64,000 bases of DNA from Crocinitomicaceae bacterium (lineage in GTDB: Bacteria > Bacteroidota > Bacteroidia > Flavobacteriales_G > Salibacteraceae): assembly GCA_002713215.1 (NCBI GenBank), contig PAVO01000004.1:62001-126000 (forward strand). The letters run 5' to 3'. The number at the start of each line of letters is the position of its first letter. The first letter of the stretch is position 1. Both the position numbers and the translations under genes were made by a program. The notes under the pieces are model-generated. The model was not told where the DNA came from and did not search any database. It saw nothing but the letters and a program-made list of their open reading frames with translations. This document shows positions 24,746 through 33,273 of the stretch, piece by piece.

Positions 24746-25651
24746 ATGGACTTGAAATTGGACAACCCAGAGTCTTTCGCTGTTAAGCGAGAGCAGGACG
24801 GTTCTATAGGTGTTTCGCTACCCAGTGCAGGTGTCTCGCTGTGTCTTGATTCAGCAGAGAGCGAATTGCTTACCAATGAAGCGTCACGATTTTTAAGAGA
24901 GACGCTGAGCCACACGCACTACGTGTTGAAACGATTCAAGGTACAACACACGTTTTTGGCTTCATACATTCAAACACTAATCAACAAAGGCCATTGGGGA
25001 CTCGATGGCTTTACAGAGCAAGGGTTGGATAGGAAAGGCGAGACTTTCAAATACGAGACAGAGGGTTTGTTGGAGTACATGGCTGGGGCATTTTGTTTCA
25101 GTAAGCAGCTAAACGAGTTCATGAAAGACTTGCCCGTTAAGGTAGACCCCCAAATTGCACTAAGCCAATGGCCGTCAATCATGGCGGTAGCCTCCCTCCC
25201 TTATTTTGAGAAAGAAGAGTACGAAGGTGAGTGGGACGTGCCATTGCGTTTTACTAGCTCAGGTACACTGGTTGGATTGTTTAAGTCGATAATCTTCCAC
25301 GATGGCTCACTTGAGATTGCACTGAATAGTGGGAAGGTAAAGCTCTATGTCAAAGGGGATGATGCTTTTTGCTTGTTTGAAGAGATTCTCGAACATGATG
25401 GCTTGTCAGAGTTCAATGCTGCGAAACAAGCGTGGGTTGGTTTTACAGAGTTGGAAATAGGCGTTCGCCGATTCATTGATGGATTGAAAGCGAATGGTTA
25501 TGACCGTGAAATCGACTACTTCGATTCAGATAGGTTGAACATTGGTGGCGTGCACGAGGCTTTGTTGGAACTGAATAAAGGGCTTGCAAGCGAAGCTGAC
25601 ATGAAAGCCATTAATGATAGCTACAAGGGGTCATCCAGTGAGCAAGAATAA
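24746..25651 (+). CDS. Hypothetical protein
   Basis: A 301-aa protein starting at the ATG at 24746 (AGGAG upstream); the TTG at 24722 is rejected. Soluble, no motif recognised. First gene of an operon with a small protein and folA; the following genes overlap by a few nucleotides each. Confidence 0.7.
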   Translation: MDLKLDNPESFAVKREQDGSIGVSLPSAGVSLCLDSAESELLTNEASRFLRETLSHTHYVLKRFKVQHTFLASYIQTLINKGHWGLDGFTEQGLDRKGETFKYETEGLLEYMAGAFCFSKQLNEFMKDLPVKVDPQIALSQWPSIMAVASLPYFEKEEYEGEWDVPLRFTSSGTLVGLFKSIIFHDGSLEIALNSGKVKLYVKGDDAFCLFEEILEHDGLSEFNAAKQAWVGFTELEIGVRRFIDGLKANGYDREIDYFDSDRLNIGGVHEALLELNKGLASEADMKAINDSYKGSSSEQE

Positions 25652-25904
25652 TGATTTAATCCCAGTGACGGGGGAAGGGCAATTGATTGTTGGTGATGTA
25701 CTTAAAATCGATGCCAAGTCCCCTAAGAATAACTATCGACGTGTTCGTGTGAAGCATGTCTTACAAGAGGCCGGAAACGAAGAAATCGTTCTGGCATCAC
25801 GAAAAGTAAAAAACGCTTATTTCATAACAAAAATGCTTGCCGACGGTAGCTCGTGGGCTGGCAATGTATACCGATATCCAAGAGAAGGAGAGCAGGTTGA
25901 GTAA
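25638..25904 (+). CDS. Hypothetical small protein
   Basis: An 88-aa protein from the GTG at 25638, which overlaps the upstream stop; AAGGGG lies 7-8 nt before it. Beta-rich and basic (NNYRRVRVKHVLQEAG ... IVLASRKVKNAYF). No family recognised. Its end overlaps the TTG start of folA. Confidence 0.6.
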   Translation: MSKNNDLIPVTGEGQLIVGDVLKIDAKSPKNNYRRVRVKHVLQEAGNEEIVLASRKVKNAYFITKMLADGSSWAGNVYRYPREGEQVE

Positions 25905-26394
25905 CGTAACCATTTCAATGATCGCAGCAATGGCCAATGCCAATGTTATTGGTAAAAATAATCAATTGCCGTGGTCGCAGCCAGCAGACATGGCTCACTT
26001 TAAGCGCACAACGATGGGTAAGCCTGTCATCATGGGCAGAAAGACCTTTGACTCCATTGGGCGGGCGCTACCTGGTCGAGAGAATATTGTAATCACTCGA
26101 AGTGAAGACTTTGCGCCGGAAGGTGTGACCGTTGTTAAAAGCATTCCTGAGGCACTGGAAGCGGCCAAGAAGCATGATGAAGTCATGATCATGGGTGGTG
26201 ACAGTGTTTACGCACAATGCCTTGATAGTGCAGATGCGCTTTATGTAACACACATTGAGGCTGATATTGATGGCGACGCCTACTTTCCAGACTTTTTAGC
26301 GACGGGAAGCTGGGTTGAAGAAAGTCGAGAACCATTCATGCCGGATGAGAAGAACGAGCATCCGATGCAGTTTGTAAAATACGTAAGAAAGTAA
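25897..26394 (+). CDS. folA: Dihydrofolate reductase
   Basis: Reduces dihydrofolate to tetrahydrofolate with NADPH. The 165-aa length is typical. MIAAMANANVIGKNNQLPW and PADMAHFKRTTMGKPVIMGRKTFDSIG are textbook FolA, with the catalytic Asp at residue 31, and VMIMGGDSVY is the cofactor-binding G-G. The likely start is the TTG at 25897, just after AAGGAGAGCAGG and overlapping the previous stop; the internal ATG at about residue 8 is the alternative. It works with thyA, which produces dihydrofolate. Confidence 0.93.
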   Translation: MSNVTISMIAAMANANVIGKNNQLPWSQPADMAHFKRTTMGKPVIMGRKTFDSIGRALPGRENIVITRSEDFAPEGVTVVKSIPEALEAAKKHDEVMIMGGDSVYAQCLDSADALYVTHIEADIDGDAYFPDFLATGSWVEESREPFMPDEKNEHPMQFVKYVRK

Positions 26395-26410
26395 AAGTAG
26401 AGGTAAGGAA

Positions 26411-27710
26411 ACCTTTGACATCCTCCCCCACTTAAATCAGTGGGGGATTCCTGTTTCATAGCGAATTGCTTTTAGTCCAAAAGAACCAAAAGTCTTATTT
26501 ACGCTCCACAGGCTAACACTGTCTGCCCGACAGCTTTGATATTTAATGCAGCATTGAGATCACGATCTAATCTAGACTCACAAGATGGACAAGTCCAATG
26601 CCTGATATGTAACGGTAAGGAATCAACAACGTGACCACAGCAATTGCAACGTTTAGAGCTTGGATACCACTTATCAATCTGAACTACGGTTCGTCCGTAC
26701 CATTCAGCCTTATAGATAAGCTGGCGCACCAGTTCAGACCAGTTAGCGTCTGCTATTGCCTTAGCCAGTTTTCGATTCTTAACCATGTTTTTTACTACCA
26801 AAGACTCACAGCTAATCACTTGATTTTCGTTTATCAATTGCGAAGTCAGTTTATGGGTAAAGTCGCGGCGACAATCGGCAATTTTCGCCTGAATACGCGC
26901 CACTTTCTGTCTGGCCTTGTGGAAGTTCGCAGACCCTTTCTTTTTCTTAGAAAGAGCGCGTTGCGCTTTTGCCAGTTTCTTATCGTAGCGATCGGTGTGT
27001 TTGGGGTTGCCAGATTTAAACCCATTGGAGGTGATAACAAGGTCTTTTAAACCCAAATCAATACCAACTGTGTTTTTACTAATTGGTAGTGATTTAGGCT
27101 CAAATCGACACAAGCAAGAAACAAAATAGCGACCAGCACTATCTTTGCTAATTGTGATTGTGGTTGGTTCGCTCGGCAGTTCACGACTCCACCGGACATT
27201 TAACGGTTGGCTGGACTTAGCAATAAAAAGCTGTCCGTCACGGTACTTAAATGCTGATTTAGTGAACTCAGCGGATTGCTTAGAGCGTTTCTTTTTAAAG
27301 ACAGGGTATTTTGCCTGACCAGTAAAGAAGTTCTTAAAAGCGGTTTGTTGGTGGCGTAACGATTGTTGAAGTGGAACGCAAGAAACTTCATTTAACCAAC
27401 TGAACTCAGGTTGTTTTTTAAGTTCAGTTAGGTAGCTAGAAGACTTGTTGTAGTTGACTTTAACTTGATCATTGTAAAAAGCGTCAGTACGCCACTTTAG
27501 GATTGAGTTATAAACAAATCGCACACAGCCGAAAGTACGAGAAAGTAATTCTACTTGCTCGGGTGTTGGGTAAATGCGGTATTTATAAGCTCTCTCTTTC
27601 ATGCTTACAAGAATATAGGTAATACTGTGAGATTTAAAGTATTAAATTAAGTTACGGAGGATGGCGTTTCCTCCCCTCCCTGTTTCGGAAGGGGTATCCA
27701 TGCCACAAAA
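26411..27710 (-). mobile_element. IS200/IS605-family element carrying only tnpB
   Basis: tnpB is flanked by subterminal hairpins. At the right end (low coordinates) CCCCCAC/GTGGGGG (about 26424-26447) is followed on the minus strand by GAGGATGTCAA. At the left end a C/G-rich hairpin (about 27670-27700) precedes the gene. No tnpA is present, so movement would need a transposase in trans. The right-end hairpin overlaps the region that normally makes the omega RNA. Exact boundaries cannot be fixed by eye. Confidence 0.75.
26499..27602 (-). CDS. tnpB: TnpB RNA-guided nuclease
   Basis: A 367-aa OrfB/TnpB. RuvC residues are visible: Asp182 in GIDLGLKDL, Glu266 in SCESLVV, and Asp346/348 in DRDLNAALNI. 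A four-cysteine zinc ribbon (RCNCCGH ... CPSC, residues 319-341) sits between them. All key residues are present, so the protein is probably active. TnpB proteins use an RNA from the element's right end to cut DNA beside the insertion-site motif, which maintains the element. It lacks a palindromic promoter, as expected for a recent insertion. Confidence 0.93.
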   Translation of the reverse strand: MKERAYKYRIYPTPEQVELLSRTFGCVRFVYNSILKWRTDAFYNDQVKVNYNKSSSYLTELKKQPEFSWLNEVSCVPLQQSLRHQQTAFKNFFTGQAKYPVFKKKRSKQSAEFTKSAFKYRDGQLFIAKSSQPLNVRWSRELPSEPTTITISKDSAGRYFVSCLCRFEPKSLPISKNTVGIDLGLKDLVITSNGFKSGNPKHTDRYDKKLAKAQRALSKKKKGSANFHKARQKVARIQAKIADCRRDFTHKLTSQLINENQVISCESLVVKNMVKNRKLAKAIADANWSELVRQLIYKAEWYGRTVVQIDKWYPSSKRCNCCGHVVDSLPLHIRHWTCPSCESRLDRDLNAALNIKAVGQTVLACGA

Positions 27711-27713
27711 TTG

Positions 27714-27980
27714 ATGAGCCAAGCTATTCATCCACATGATCGTGCAATTATGCATACACGAGACATGAAAGCGGATAAGCTGATTGCATACACATCGAAT
27801 TTGGGTGTTGCATTGCATAATATCCCAAGTGAACTTCGTGAAAACGGACGCGTCCCTGCCCACACCCTTCAAGAACTTAATGCGCTTGATCCGGGTGGTA
27901 GTAAAAACAAATGGGGTGGCTGGTGCGTTATGTTATGTCGCACCATTGGTCAGGAACTACCGGATTCACCTCAGCAGTAA
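27714..27980 (+). CDS. Hypothetical protein cut off from its operon by TnpB
   Basis: An 88-aa protein (MSQAIHPHDRAIMHTRDMK...), ATG at 27714 and in-frame TTG at 27711. There is no ribosome-binding site before it. An orphan AGAGGTAAGGAA lies just after folA at about 26399-26410, on the other side of the TnpB element. This suggests the insertion fell between the Shine-Dalgarno and the start codon. The protein may now be poorly expressed. Confidence 0.6.
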   Translation: MSQAIHPHDRAIMHTRDMKADKLIAYTSNLGVALHNIPSELRENGRVPAHTLQELNALDPGGSKNKWGGWCVMLCRTIGQELPDSPQQ

Positions 27981-27994
27981 TACCCATTCACGTA

Positions 27995-28017
27995 AAAGCC
28001 CGAATTAATCGGGCTTT
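27995..28017. terminator. Bidirectional terminator
   Basis: AAAGCCCGA/TCGGGCTTT stem with a 5-nt loop and T-runs on both strands, between convergent genes. Confidence 0.85.
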
Positions 28018-28020
28018 TTG

Positions 28021-28566
28021 TTAACTTTTAACGTCACCTGGCGATATAGGGCATGATGGTTCTTTATCACCTGTCGGCTCTTTATTATCACTCGTGACAG
28101 TCACTTGCTCCACTGGGATAAGTTGCAGCGGGGCAAGGTGAAGGTTTGCCGCTTTCTCCAGTTCATCCAAATCGGCTCTGGCGCGAGACACAAGCTTTAA
28201 CACGTTTTTTTGACGACGAGCCAATTCTCTGTTCGCATTGGATTCATACTGCTCCAGCTTTGCGCGAAGTTCAGTGTTTTCCTTCTCGCTTTGGGCTAAA
28301 TTGACTTTATATTGATCGCGCTTACGATTGAACTTGTAGACGGCAGAAGCATAAATATAGAAAAAGAATAAGTTGGCAAAGAAGAAACTCAACTCTCCGA
28401 TAAGCAACCCGTAGCTTGCCCAGCCGACGGCACCACACAATGCCACGAGACGTCCAACGACAACCTTGGAGTTCGCCAGGCAGTAGGCGGCAGTGATTGA
28501 AATAGAGTTTAGAGCCCATGGAAGCGCCATAATCGCATTCTCATAGGTTAAGTAAGTGGCCAACAT
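28021..28566 (-). CDS. Three-helix membrane protein with coiled-coil tail
   Basis: A 181-aa protein from the ATG at 28566 (GGAGCAC upstream). Three hydrophobic segments occupy residues 5-80, with GWASYGLLIGE and FFFANLFFFYIYASAVYKF resembling small YgjV/SemiSWEET-like membrane units. A coiled coil follows (about 85-145) and then a polar Pro/Thr-rich tail. Transport is possible but unproven; the helical tail is unusual for such transporters. Confidence 0.6.
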   Translation of the reverse strand: MLATYLTYENAIMALPWALNSISITAAYCLANSKVVVGRLVALCGAVGWASYGLLIGELSFFFANLFFFYIYASAVYKFNRKRDQYKVNLAQSEKENTELRAKLEQYESNANRELARRQKNVLKLVSRARADLDELEKAANLHLAPLQLIPVEQVTVTSDNKEPTGDKEPSCPISPGDVKS

Positions 28567-28699
28567 TGTGAAGTGCTCCTTGCGTATCAATAGCCAAATA
28601 GAAATCCACCGCACATCCGGTGCAGTGTTGTTTTAATGGGGTTCTTACGGTGTATTTACTCGTGGTGTAACGGTAAGCGAGGGTGAATATAGCAGAAAA

Positions 28700-28723
28700 A
28701 AGCCCATCGGGAATGACGGGCTT
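28700..28723 (-). terminator. Terminator of csrA
   Basis: Minus strand: AAGCCC/GGGCTT stem followed by TTTTTT. Confidence 0.75.
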
Positions 28724-28767
28724 GATTTATTTTAAAACAGACCGGGTAAGTCCTGTTTTATGCAAAT

Positions 28768-28974
28768 TTAACGATTTCCTGAATTGTCAGAATCGTCTGC
28801 ATGAGAACCTTTTTCGGCCTGAATACGCATGTAGATTTCTTCACGGTGAACTGACACTTCTTTTGGTGCATTCACACCAATGCGAACTTGGTTGCCTTTA
28901 ACACCCAAAACAGTCACGGTTACGTCATCACCTACCATCAGGGTTTCACCGACACGACGAGTCAAAATTAGCAT
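28768..28974 (-). CDS. csrA: Carbon storage regulator CsrA/RsmA
   Basis: A 68-aa post-transcriptional regulator that binds GGA in mRNA leaders. The whole family sequence is recognisable ([18 protein letters not shown] ... [13 protein letters not shown]), including the RNA-binding Arg44. A short polar tail follows. AAGGAG lies upstream. Encoded on a mobile element, it could retune host carbon, motility and biofilm genes, or act on the element's own leaders. Its promoter (TTGATT, 17 nt, TAAAAT) shares a palindrome with the divergent 29397 operon. Confidence 0.95.
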   Translation of the reverse strand: MLILTRRVGETLMVGDDVTVTVLGVKGNQVRIGVNAPKEVSVHREEIYMRIQAEKGSHADDSDNSGNR

Positions 28975-29148
28975 TATTAATTACTCCTTTAAAAGATTTG
29001 GTCGCTTCCTGCGCTTATGCAGTATAGCCCCTAAAATTTCATATATCTAAACTATATGTGGAAACTGTACTTTCTAAAAATTTACTTAGTCAGGATTTCT
29101 GCTAACTCCCTGATTAAGTAAGACTATTTTATCTCCATTAAATTTAAA

Positions 29149-29170
29149 AATCAACACTTTTGTGTTGATT
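29149..29170. promoter_or_regulatory. Shared palindromic promoter of csrA and 29397
   Basis: AATCAACAC-TTTT-GTGTTGATT, a perfect palindrome with a spacing variant of the common operator. Each arm ends in TTGATT, 17 nt from TAAAAT on the minus strand (29126-29131) and on the plus strand (29188-29193). This gives back-to-back promoters. Confidence 0.75.
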
Positions 29171-29193
29171 TGTTTCAATGACATTGATAAAAT

Positions 29194-29396
29194 TTATCTC
29201 AACAAGTGCAGGTTTCACTAAAACTATAAGCCTCTTGTTGGGGGCGCACCCCTCTATGCTGCAAAGGCCGAGCCTTACGGAAAACGCGTATCAAAACATT
29301 AAAATTCAACTACGACATGACCCTATATAGTGGCTGTGACGCAGATGGAAACGCAGCTGGCTATCAACTAATCGTCACAGACATTGGAGAAGGTTT
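29194..29396 (+). promoter_or_regulatory. Long structured 5' leader of the 29397 operon
   Basis: About 200 nt with no open frame. It has a GGGG-cgca-CCCC hairpin (29241-29252), a G-rich strand ending CTATGCTGC, then CAAAACATT and a TGTGACG ... CGTCACA pair (about 29333-29378) before the ribosome-binding site. The order of parts resembles the leaders at 1400 and 58623. Class unknown. Confidence 0.4.
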
Positions 29397-30233
29397 ATGT
29401 CTTTCGAAATTAAGATTGATTCACGCGAATCGTTAATGGCGGTATCGGACGGTATCGCAGCACACACAAAGCTTTCAGGTAATGCCCTGAGAACGGCTAT
29501 CGCAAAATACGCAGGCTGTGACCATATTACAGGTTTAATCAGCAGGTTTGAAGCAACATCCCCTTATGGGTACTTAGTTAACAGTATGGATGACAATAAC
29601 GGTCTTGAAGTTTTCGTTATCCCCAGCAAAGAGCAAGTTAACGATTATTTGAAGGCAACTGTTGATCGTTTTGGTGGACGTCGCATTCATAACTTGGACG
29701 ACATTATTTCCGAGGGGCAGTTTGAATACGCTAAAGGGTATGTCGCTGTCATTACTGAATGTGATGAGTTCTACCAGTGCGACAACTGTGGACATTTATC
29801 AGAGTATGACAGCTTGCCTGATGCAAAAGATATTGAGATGAGATTATCACCGGGCGGAGCCCATACTGATAAAGAATGCCCTCATTGTCACGCATTATGC
29901 TTTCCCGTTGAATTAAAAGACGTAGCAGAAAACATCAGTGCTATCGACTTGGCTGGAAAGCTTCTGCCAAAAGGGCTTGCAAGTACCAATGGCAATTGTC
30001 TTGCGGGTATGTGTTGCCCGAAATGTCTTTTTGACATCGAGTTCATCATAGAAACCACAGGTTATGATGGTAATGAAAAGTCCGTCGAGATGCTTCATTG
30101 GGAAGATGACGGTTCATATTCAGATGCAATGCCTAGCAGTATGGACTTTGATGACGCTGATACCTGTATTTGCACATCATGCGACCATGAGGCACGCGTA
30201 AAAGATTTTAGAAATATTGAGTTTCAGGAGTAG
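29397..30233 (+). CDS. Multi-zinc-ribbon protein of unknown function
   Basis: A 278-aa acidic protein. The first 110 residues are mixed alpha/beta without cysteines. Then come CDNCGH ... CPHCHALC (about 127-165), a middle CCPKC (about 205) and a terminal CICTSCDHEA, giving two or three CxxC-type ribbons. A nucleic-acid or chaperone-like role is possible. It starts at the ATG at 29397 with GGAGAAGG. Followed at 5 nt by the next gene. Confidence 0.7.
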   Translation: MSFEIKIDSRESLMAVSDGIAAHTKLSGNALRTAIAKYAGCDHITGLISRFEATSPYGYLVNSMDDNNGLEVFVIPSKEQVNDYLKATVDRFGGRRIHNLDDIISEGQFEYAKGYVAVITECDEFYQCDNCGHLSEYDSLPDAKDIEMRLSPGGAHTDKECPHCHALCFPVELKDVAENISAIDLAGKLLPKGLASTNGNCLAGMCCPKCLFDIEFIIETTGYDGNEKSVEMLHWEDDGSYSDAMPSSMDFDDADTCICTSCDHEARVKDFRNIEFQE

Positions 30234-30238
30234 CAACA

Positions 30239-30679
30239 ATGAGCGACACCCATATTCTTTGGCGAGAAGTGGTCTCAGAGGTCCACAGAGCGCTTATAGG
30301 TTCAAAAATCAGTATTCATGACCTTCGGGTTGGGGATATAGAGTTTGGCGCATTAGAGGTCACTCAGGCGGTTCGATGCGGCATTGATGAGAAAACGGCT
30401 TCGCTGGTCATTGTTGATGCTGCGGGAATGATCGGTGATGTTCCTGTTGCAACGGCAGGAGTAAAACCTGGCGTGCGTTGGTTGGAGTTTCAAGCGTACA
30501 TTGAGGAACAGTGTATTGTTAACGGATTACTTCCTTCAGAAGTCGGGATCAGTCATCTGGAAGTCAGGCCAAAGCTAGTCACGGATCTGAGCATCTATGT
30601 TGATAAACAGTTCAAGCAACTGTGCATCACAGATGAAGAGGATCGAATAAACGGTATGCCTCTAGGGCAATTACGATAA
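30239..30679 (+). CDS. Hypothetical protein
   Basis: A 146-aa protein with AGGAG upstream, co-transcribed with the zinc-ribbon gene and ended by a strong terminator. No motif recognised (SDTHILWREVVSEVHRALIG...). Confidence 0.65.
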   Translation: MSDTHILWREVVSEVHRALIGSKISIHDLRVGDIEFGALEVTQAVRCGIDEKTASLVIVDAAGMIGDVPVATAGVKPGVRWLEFQAYIEEQCIVNGLLPSEVGISHLEVRPKLVTDLSIYVDKQFKQLCITDEEDRINGMPLGQLR

Positions 30680-30684
30680 TAAAA

Positions 30685-30707
30685 AAAGGGTGGCATTGCC
30701 ACCCTTT
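30685..30707. terminator. Bidirectional terminator
   Basis: AAAGGGTGGC/GCCACCCTTT perfect 10-bp stem with a 3-nt loop, between convergent genes. A-run before it and T-rich sequence after it. Confidence 0.9.
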
Positions 30708-30711
30708 GTCT

Positions 30712-31008
30712 TTATCGCACTGATGCTACCCATTCTCCATCAATATATTTCAATTGATAGCTATAGCAACCATCCATTTCTTCTGGGTAAATTTCATAAT
30801 CTTGAATGCGGCTTTTAGGGCAATACGTTAACCCCATGAAAATGGCCATGATCTGACCAATTTCAGATCCATCCCAACGCCCCTTTGCTTTTTCAATGGT
30901 AGCTTGCAAATCAGGCAGGACAATATCAGGGAACGCGTCATGACTGCGGAAGATGTAAAACTTTGTTCCGCTCTCATCTTCTACGGTGATTGTGGCGCCC
31001 GTACTCAT
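30712..31008 (-). CDS. Hypothetical protein
   Basis: A 98-aa protein (MSTGATITVEDESGTKFYIF...), acidic with beta strands. It overlaps the upstream gene by 4 nt. Last gene of the long minus-strand operon that starts with the DndC-like gene. No family recognised. Confidence 0.65.
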   Translation of the reverse strand: MSTGATITVEDESGTKFYIFRSHDAFPDIVLPDLQATIEKAKGRWDGSEIGQIMAIFMGLTYCPKSRIQDYEIYPEEMDGCYSYQLKYIDGEWVASVR

Positions 31009-31367
31009 AGGTGGTTTTCCTTCTCATCTTGCGAAAGTATTGTGGCCATGAAGCATTCTTCACGTTCGTTGTAATCAAACTTGGTAAGGGTTACAGGAAC
31101 TTGCTCTTTGCCAACCCAGTCCAAGGAAGTCTCATCCGCTGCTTCAATCGCTGCATTAACAATGTTCATATCTTCCCAGTCCGCAAAAAGTACGGGGATC
31201 ACACACTTCGGGATAGAATCGAGAATGCGGACGTAGAGCGATGTGGGATAGCCATTCGCCGTGTAGTTGATGTAGCCAATGGTTTGTCCAGCAGGGTAAT
31301 TGTTAATTGCCGGGGTGCCATTTGCTTGCTTTAAATCAGGTGCGACAATTTCGATTTTCTTTGTCAT
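31005..31367 (-). CDS. Hypothetical protein
   Basis: A 120-aa protein (MTKKIEIVAPDLKQANG...), soluble and acidic, starting directly after the stop of the 525-aa gene and overlapping the next by 4 nt. No motif recognised. Confidence 0.65.
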   Translation of the reverse strand: MTKKIEIVAPDLKQANGTPAINNYPAGQTIGYINYTANGYPTSLYVRILDSIPKCVIPVLFADWEDMNIVNAAIEAADETSLDWVGKEQVPVTLTKFDYNEREECFMATILSQDEKENHL

Positions 31368-32945
31368 TTAAGCCATCCTTGTGCTTGTGGGTGTTGGGCG
31401 GAATTTATCTACGAGATCTTCCGCTCTGTCTTTAATTGTGGTTTTTGACATGCTCATAGCAGTGCGCTGTAGTATGGTATCCCGCAATTCGTTTGCAAGC
31501 GCCTGGCGCTCATGTTCGGGCGTGTTATCCATCATTGGACTCTTTAAAATGGTGCTGGCCAACTTGTCCGAGAATTTGTGGACGAACATTTCGTTATGAT
31601 CAATGCTGAAAGGGACGTCGGGGCCGTAGTGTTCTGCGAATACTTGTTCCAGCAATAGTGGCTTGGGCAGGTTTTGCCATTGCCCGTCAAGACCCGGCAA
31701 CACTGGAAGAACCACGTTGTCTCTCCCTTTAGCGCCAGCAGGCACGGCTTGAGTGAGCGTGACCTTCAGGTTGTCCACTTGTTGCATCATGTCTGATAGA
31801 GGTGCCGTCGGCGTGTCATAGTTGCGGATATGTTCAAATGCATCCAGCCGTTTAAGCATTTTCTGTACGTCTTTAACTGTCAGAGAGCCATTGGCTGAAG
31901 CAAGCTGCATTTCAACAACGTACTTGGTCACGCCATGACGCATGTTATTTTCTTGGATCTCTTTGTTTGCGGTGATAAAGCAACTGGCAGTCAATGCGCT
32001 CCACTCTTGTAAGCAAGCATCAATATCAACGGGATTTTTGAAAATGTACTGGGAAATGTCGCCAAGAGACTTGCTTGCTCGTGTTGCGAAGTCCTTCAGA
32101 TTGGTGATATTTGGTGCCAATGCCTCTGTTATGTCGCCGGCGTTTTTGAAAACCTCCTGGTAGGCAGGATCTGAAAATGCTTCACTCATTTTAAGGCGTT
32201 TGGCTACCGGGGAGTCATCAACACCTAAAAGAGCTGCAAGGTGGAATAAGTTAACTTCCAAGTTGCGCGGTTCATCAAAGAACGTTTTGGTATAGTCCTT
32301 TCCCGTAACTTTGCCGTATAGAGATGCACCGCCAAGTCGCTGCATAAGAGTTACGCCATCTTGTCGTATGCGATTGCAGAAGTTGTTCCATTGGGCTGGT
32401 CGATACAGTGCCCAGCGTGATGGTTGTTTGTTGAAATCACTATTGTTGAAAAGTCTTTTCTGTCCATATTTTGCTTGGTACATCATGTCTTTGTATGGGC
32501 CGCGATCAGAAAATGCCTCCAGCAATAGGCGGCCATCTCCAGTGGTAAATGACGTCACCATACGGTGAGATGCATAAAGCGTGAGAAGCAGGGTTGCGAT
32601 AGGGATGGCATGCTGGGTTGTACCTAAAACAGCGGTGGTGTAAGACTGTGTCGAATCTAGCGTCATTTTAAAATATGAGCCCACGTCCATTGTGTGTTGC
32701 ATTAGAGATTCGATTGGTTTGGTGAGATCGAAACCTGACATTTCATAATTGCTAACTGTTCGGGTTGCCGTATCTGAGCCTAATGCTTGAAGTCCGTAAA
32801 GAAGATTGCCACCCATGGATAGAATTGCGGGCATAGTCAGTCTTTTTTTGCTGAGTATACTGGTTAGCCAACGATACTTTAGTAATCGAAGATCGTTATC
32901 AGACTGCCCAAATGGCGTTGGTTTCTGTTGTGGCATGATATTCAT
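31368..32945 (-). CDS. Large hypothetical protein with hydrophobic segments
   Basis: A 525-aa protein with two moderately hydrophobic segments near residues 40-60 and 110-130 (PAILSMGGNLLYGLQALG and AIPIATLLLTLYA), then a long soluble helical domain and a basic C-terminus. Starts at 32945 and 32936 are both possible (GGATG lies near the second). No family recognised; membrane association is inferred. Confidence 0.65.
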   Translation of the reverse strand: MNIMPQQKPTPFGQSDNDLRLLKYRWLTSILSKKRLTMPAILSMGGNLLYGLQALGSDTATRTVSNYEMSGFDLTKPIESLMQHTMDVGSYFKMTLDSTQSYTTAVLGTTQHAIPIATLLLTLYASHRMVTSFTTGDGRLLLEAFSDRGPYKDMMYQAKYGQKRLFNNSDFNKQPSRWALYRPAQWNNFCNRIRQDGVTLMQRLGGASLYGKVTGKDYTKTFFDEPRNLEVNLFHLAALLGVDDSPVAKRLKMSEAFSDPAYQEVFKNAGDITEALAPNITNLKDFATRASKSLGDISQYIFKNPVDIDACLQEWSALTASCFITANKEIQENNMRHGVTKYVVEMQLASANGSLTVKDVQKMLKRLDAFEHIRNYDTPTAPLSDMMQQVDNLKVTLTQAVPAGAKGRDNVVLPVLPGLDGQWQNLPKPLLLEQVFAEHYGPDVPFSIDHNEMFVHKFSDKLASTILKSPMMDNTPEHERQALANELRDTILQRTAMSMSKTTIKDRAEDLVDKFRPTPTSTRMA

Positions 32946-32991
32946 CCATGAATTGTTTTCCTATCAGAGATAATATCATGCCATCAACATT

Positions 32992-33081
32992 TCAGACTTC
33001 GGGCGCTACATAAACTACGGTGAATTTAACGAAAGCAAACAGAATAACCGATAGCAGCGAAAGACCGACATTAATCAGCAT
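32992..33081 (-). CDS. Possible 29-aa single-pass membrane peptide
   Basis: ATG at 33081, overlapping the stop region of the upstream 53-aa gene. It reads MLINVGLSLLSVILFAFVKF and then VVYVAPEV, almost entirely one transmembrane helix. Supported by position and hydrophobicity only. Confidence 0.4.
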   Translation of the reverse strand: MLINVGLSLLSVILFAFVKFTVVYVAPEV

Positions 33082-33232
33082 TGGGGTCCCATGTATTCGA
33101 GGGTTCGTCTTTTTGGGCATCTGGGTTCATAAAATTGATGATAAGCAAGTCATCTTGGCGACCATTTTCACAGATCAATTTCATCGTATCGGCATGAAGT
33201 TTTTCGCGGTCTTCCTTATTCATTTTATCCAT
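33071..33232 (-). CDS. Small acidic protein
   Basis: A 53-aa frame (MDKMNKEDREKLHADTMKLI ... WDPNAD) with AAGGATG 5-6 nt upstream of the ATG at 33232. Helical N-terminus, acidic C-terminus. It sits between the 160-aa gene and the 29-aa membrane peptide in the same operon. Function unknown. Confidence 0.6.
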   Translation of the reverse strand: MDKMNKEDREKLHADTMKLICENGRQDDLLIINFMNPDAQKDEPSNTWDPNAD

Positions 33233-33273
33233 TGCAACATCCTTGTTTGTTAAGCTTTTTCAATTTTAACACG

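Noticed and set aside
26423-26448. Hairpin after folA as a terminator
   Set aside because: The CCCCCAC/GTGGGGG hairpin followed by GAGGATGTCAA is the right end of the IS200/IS605 element.
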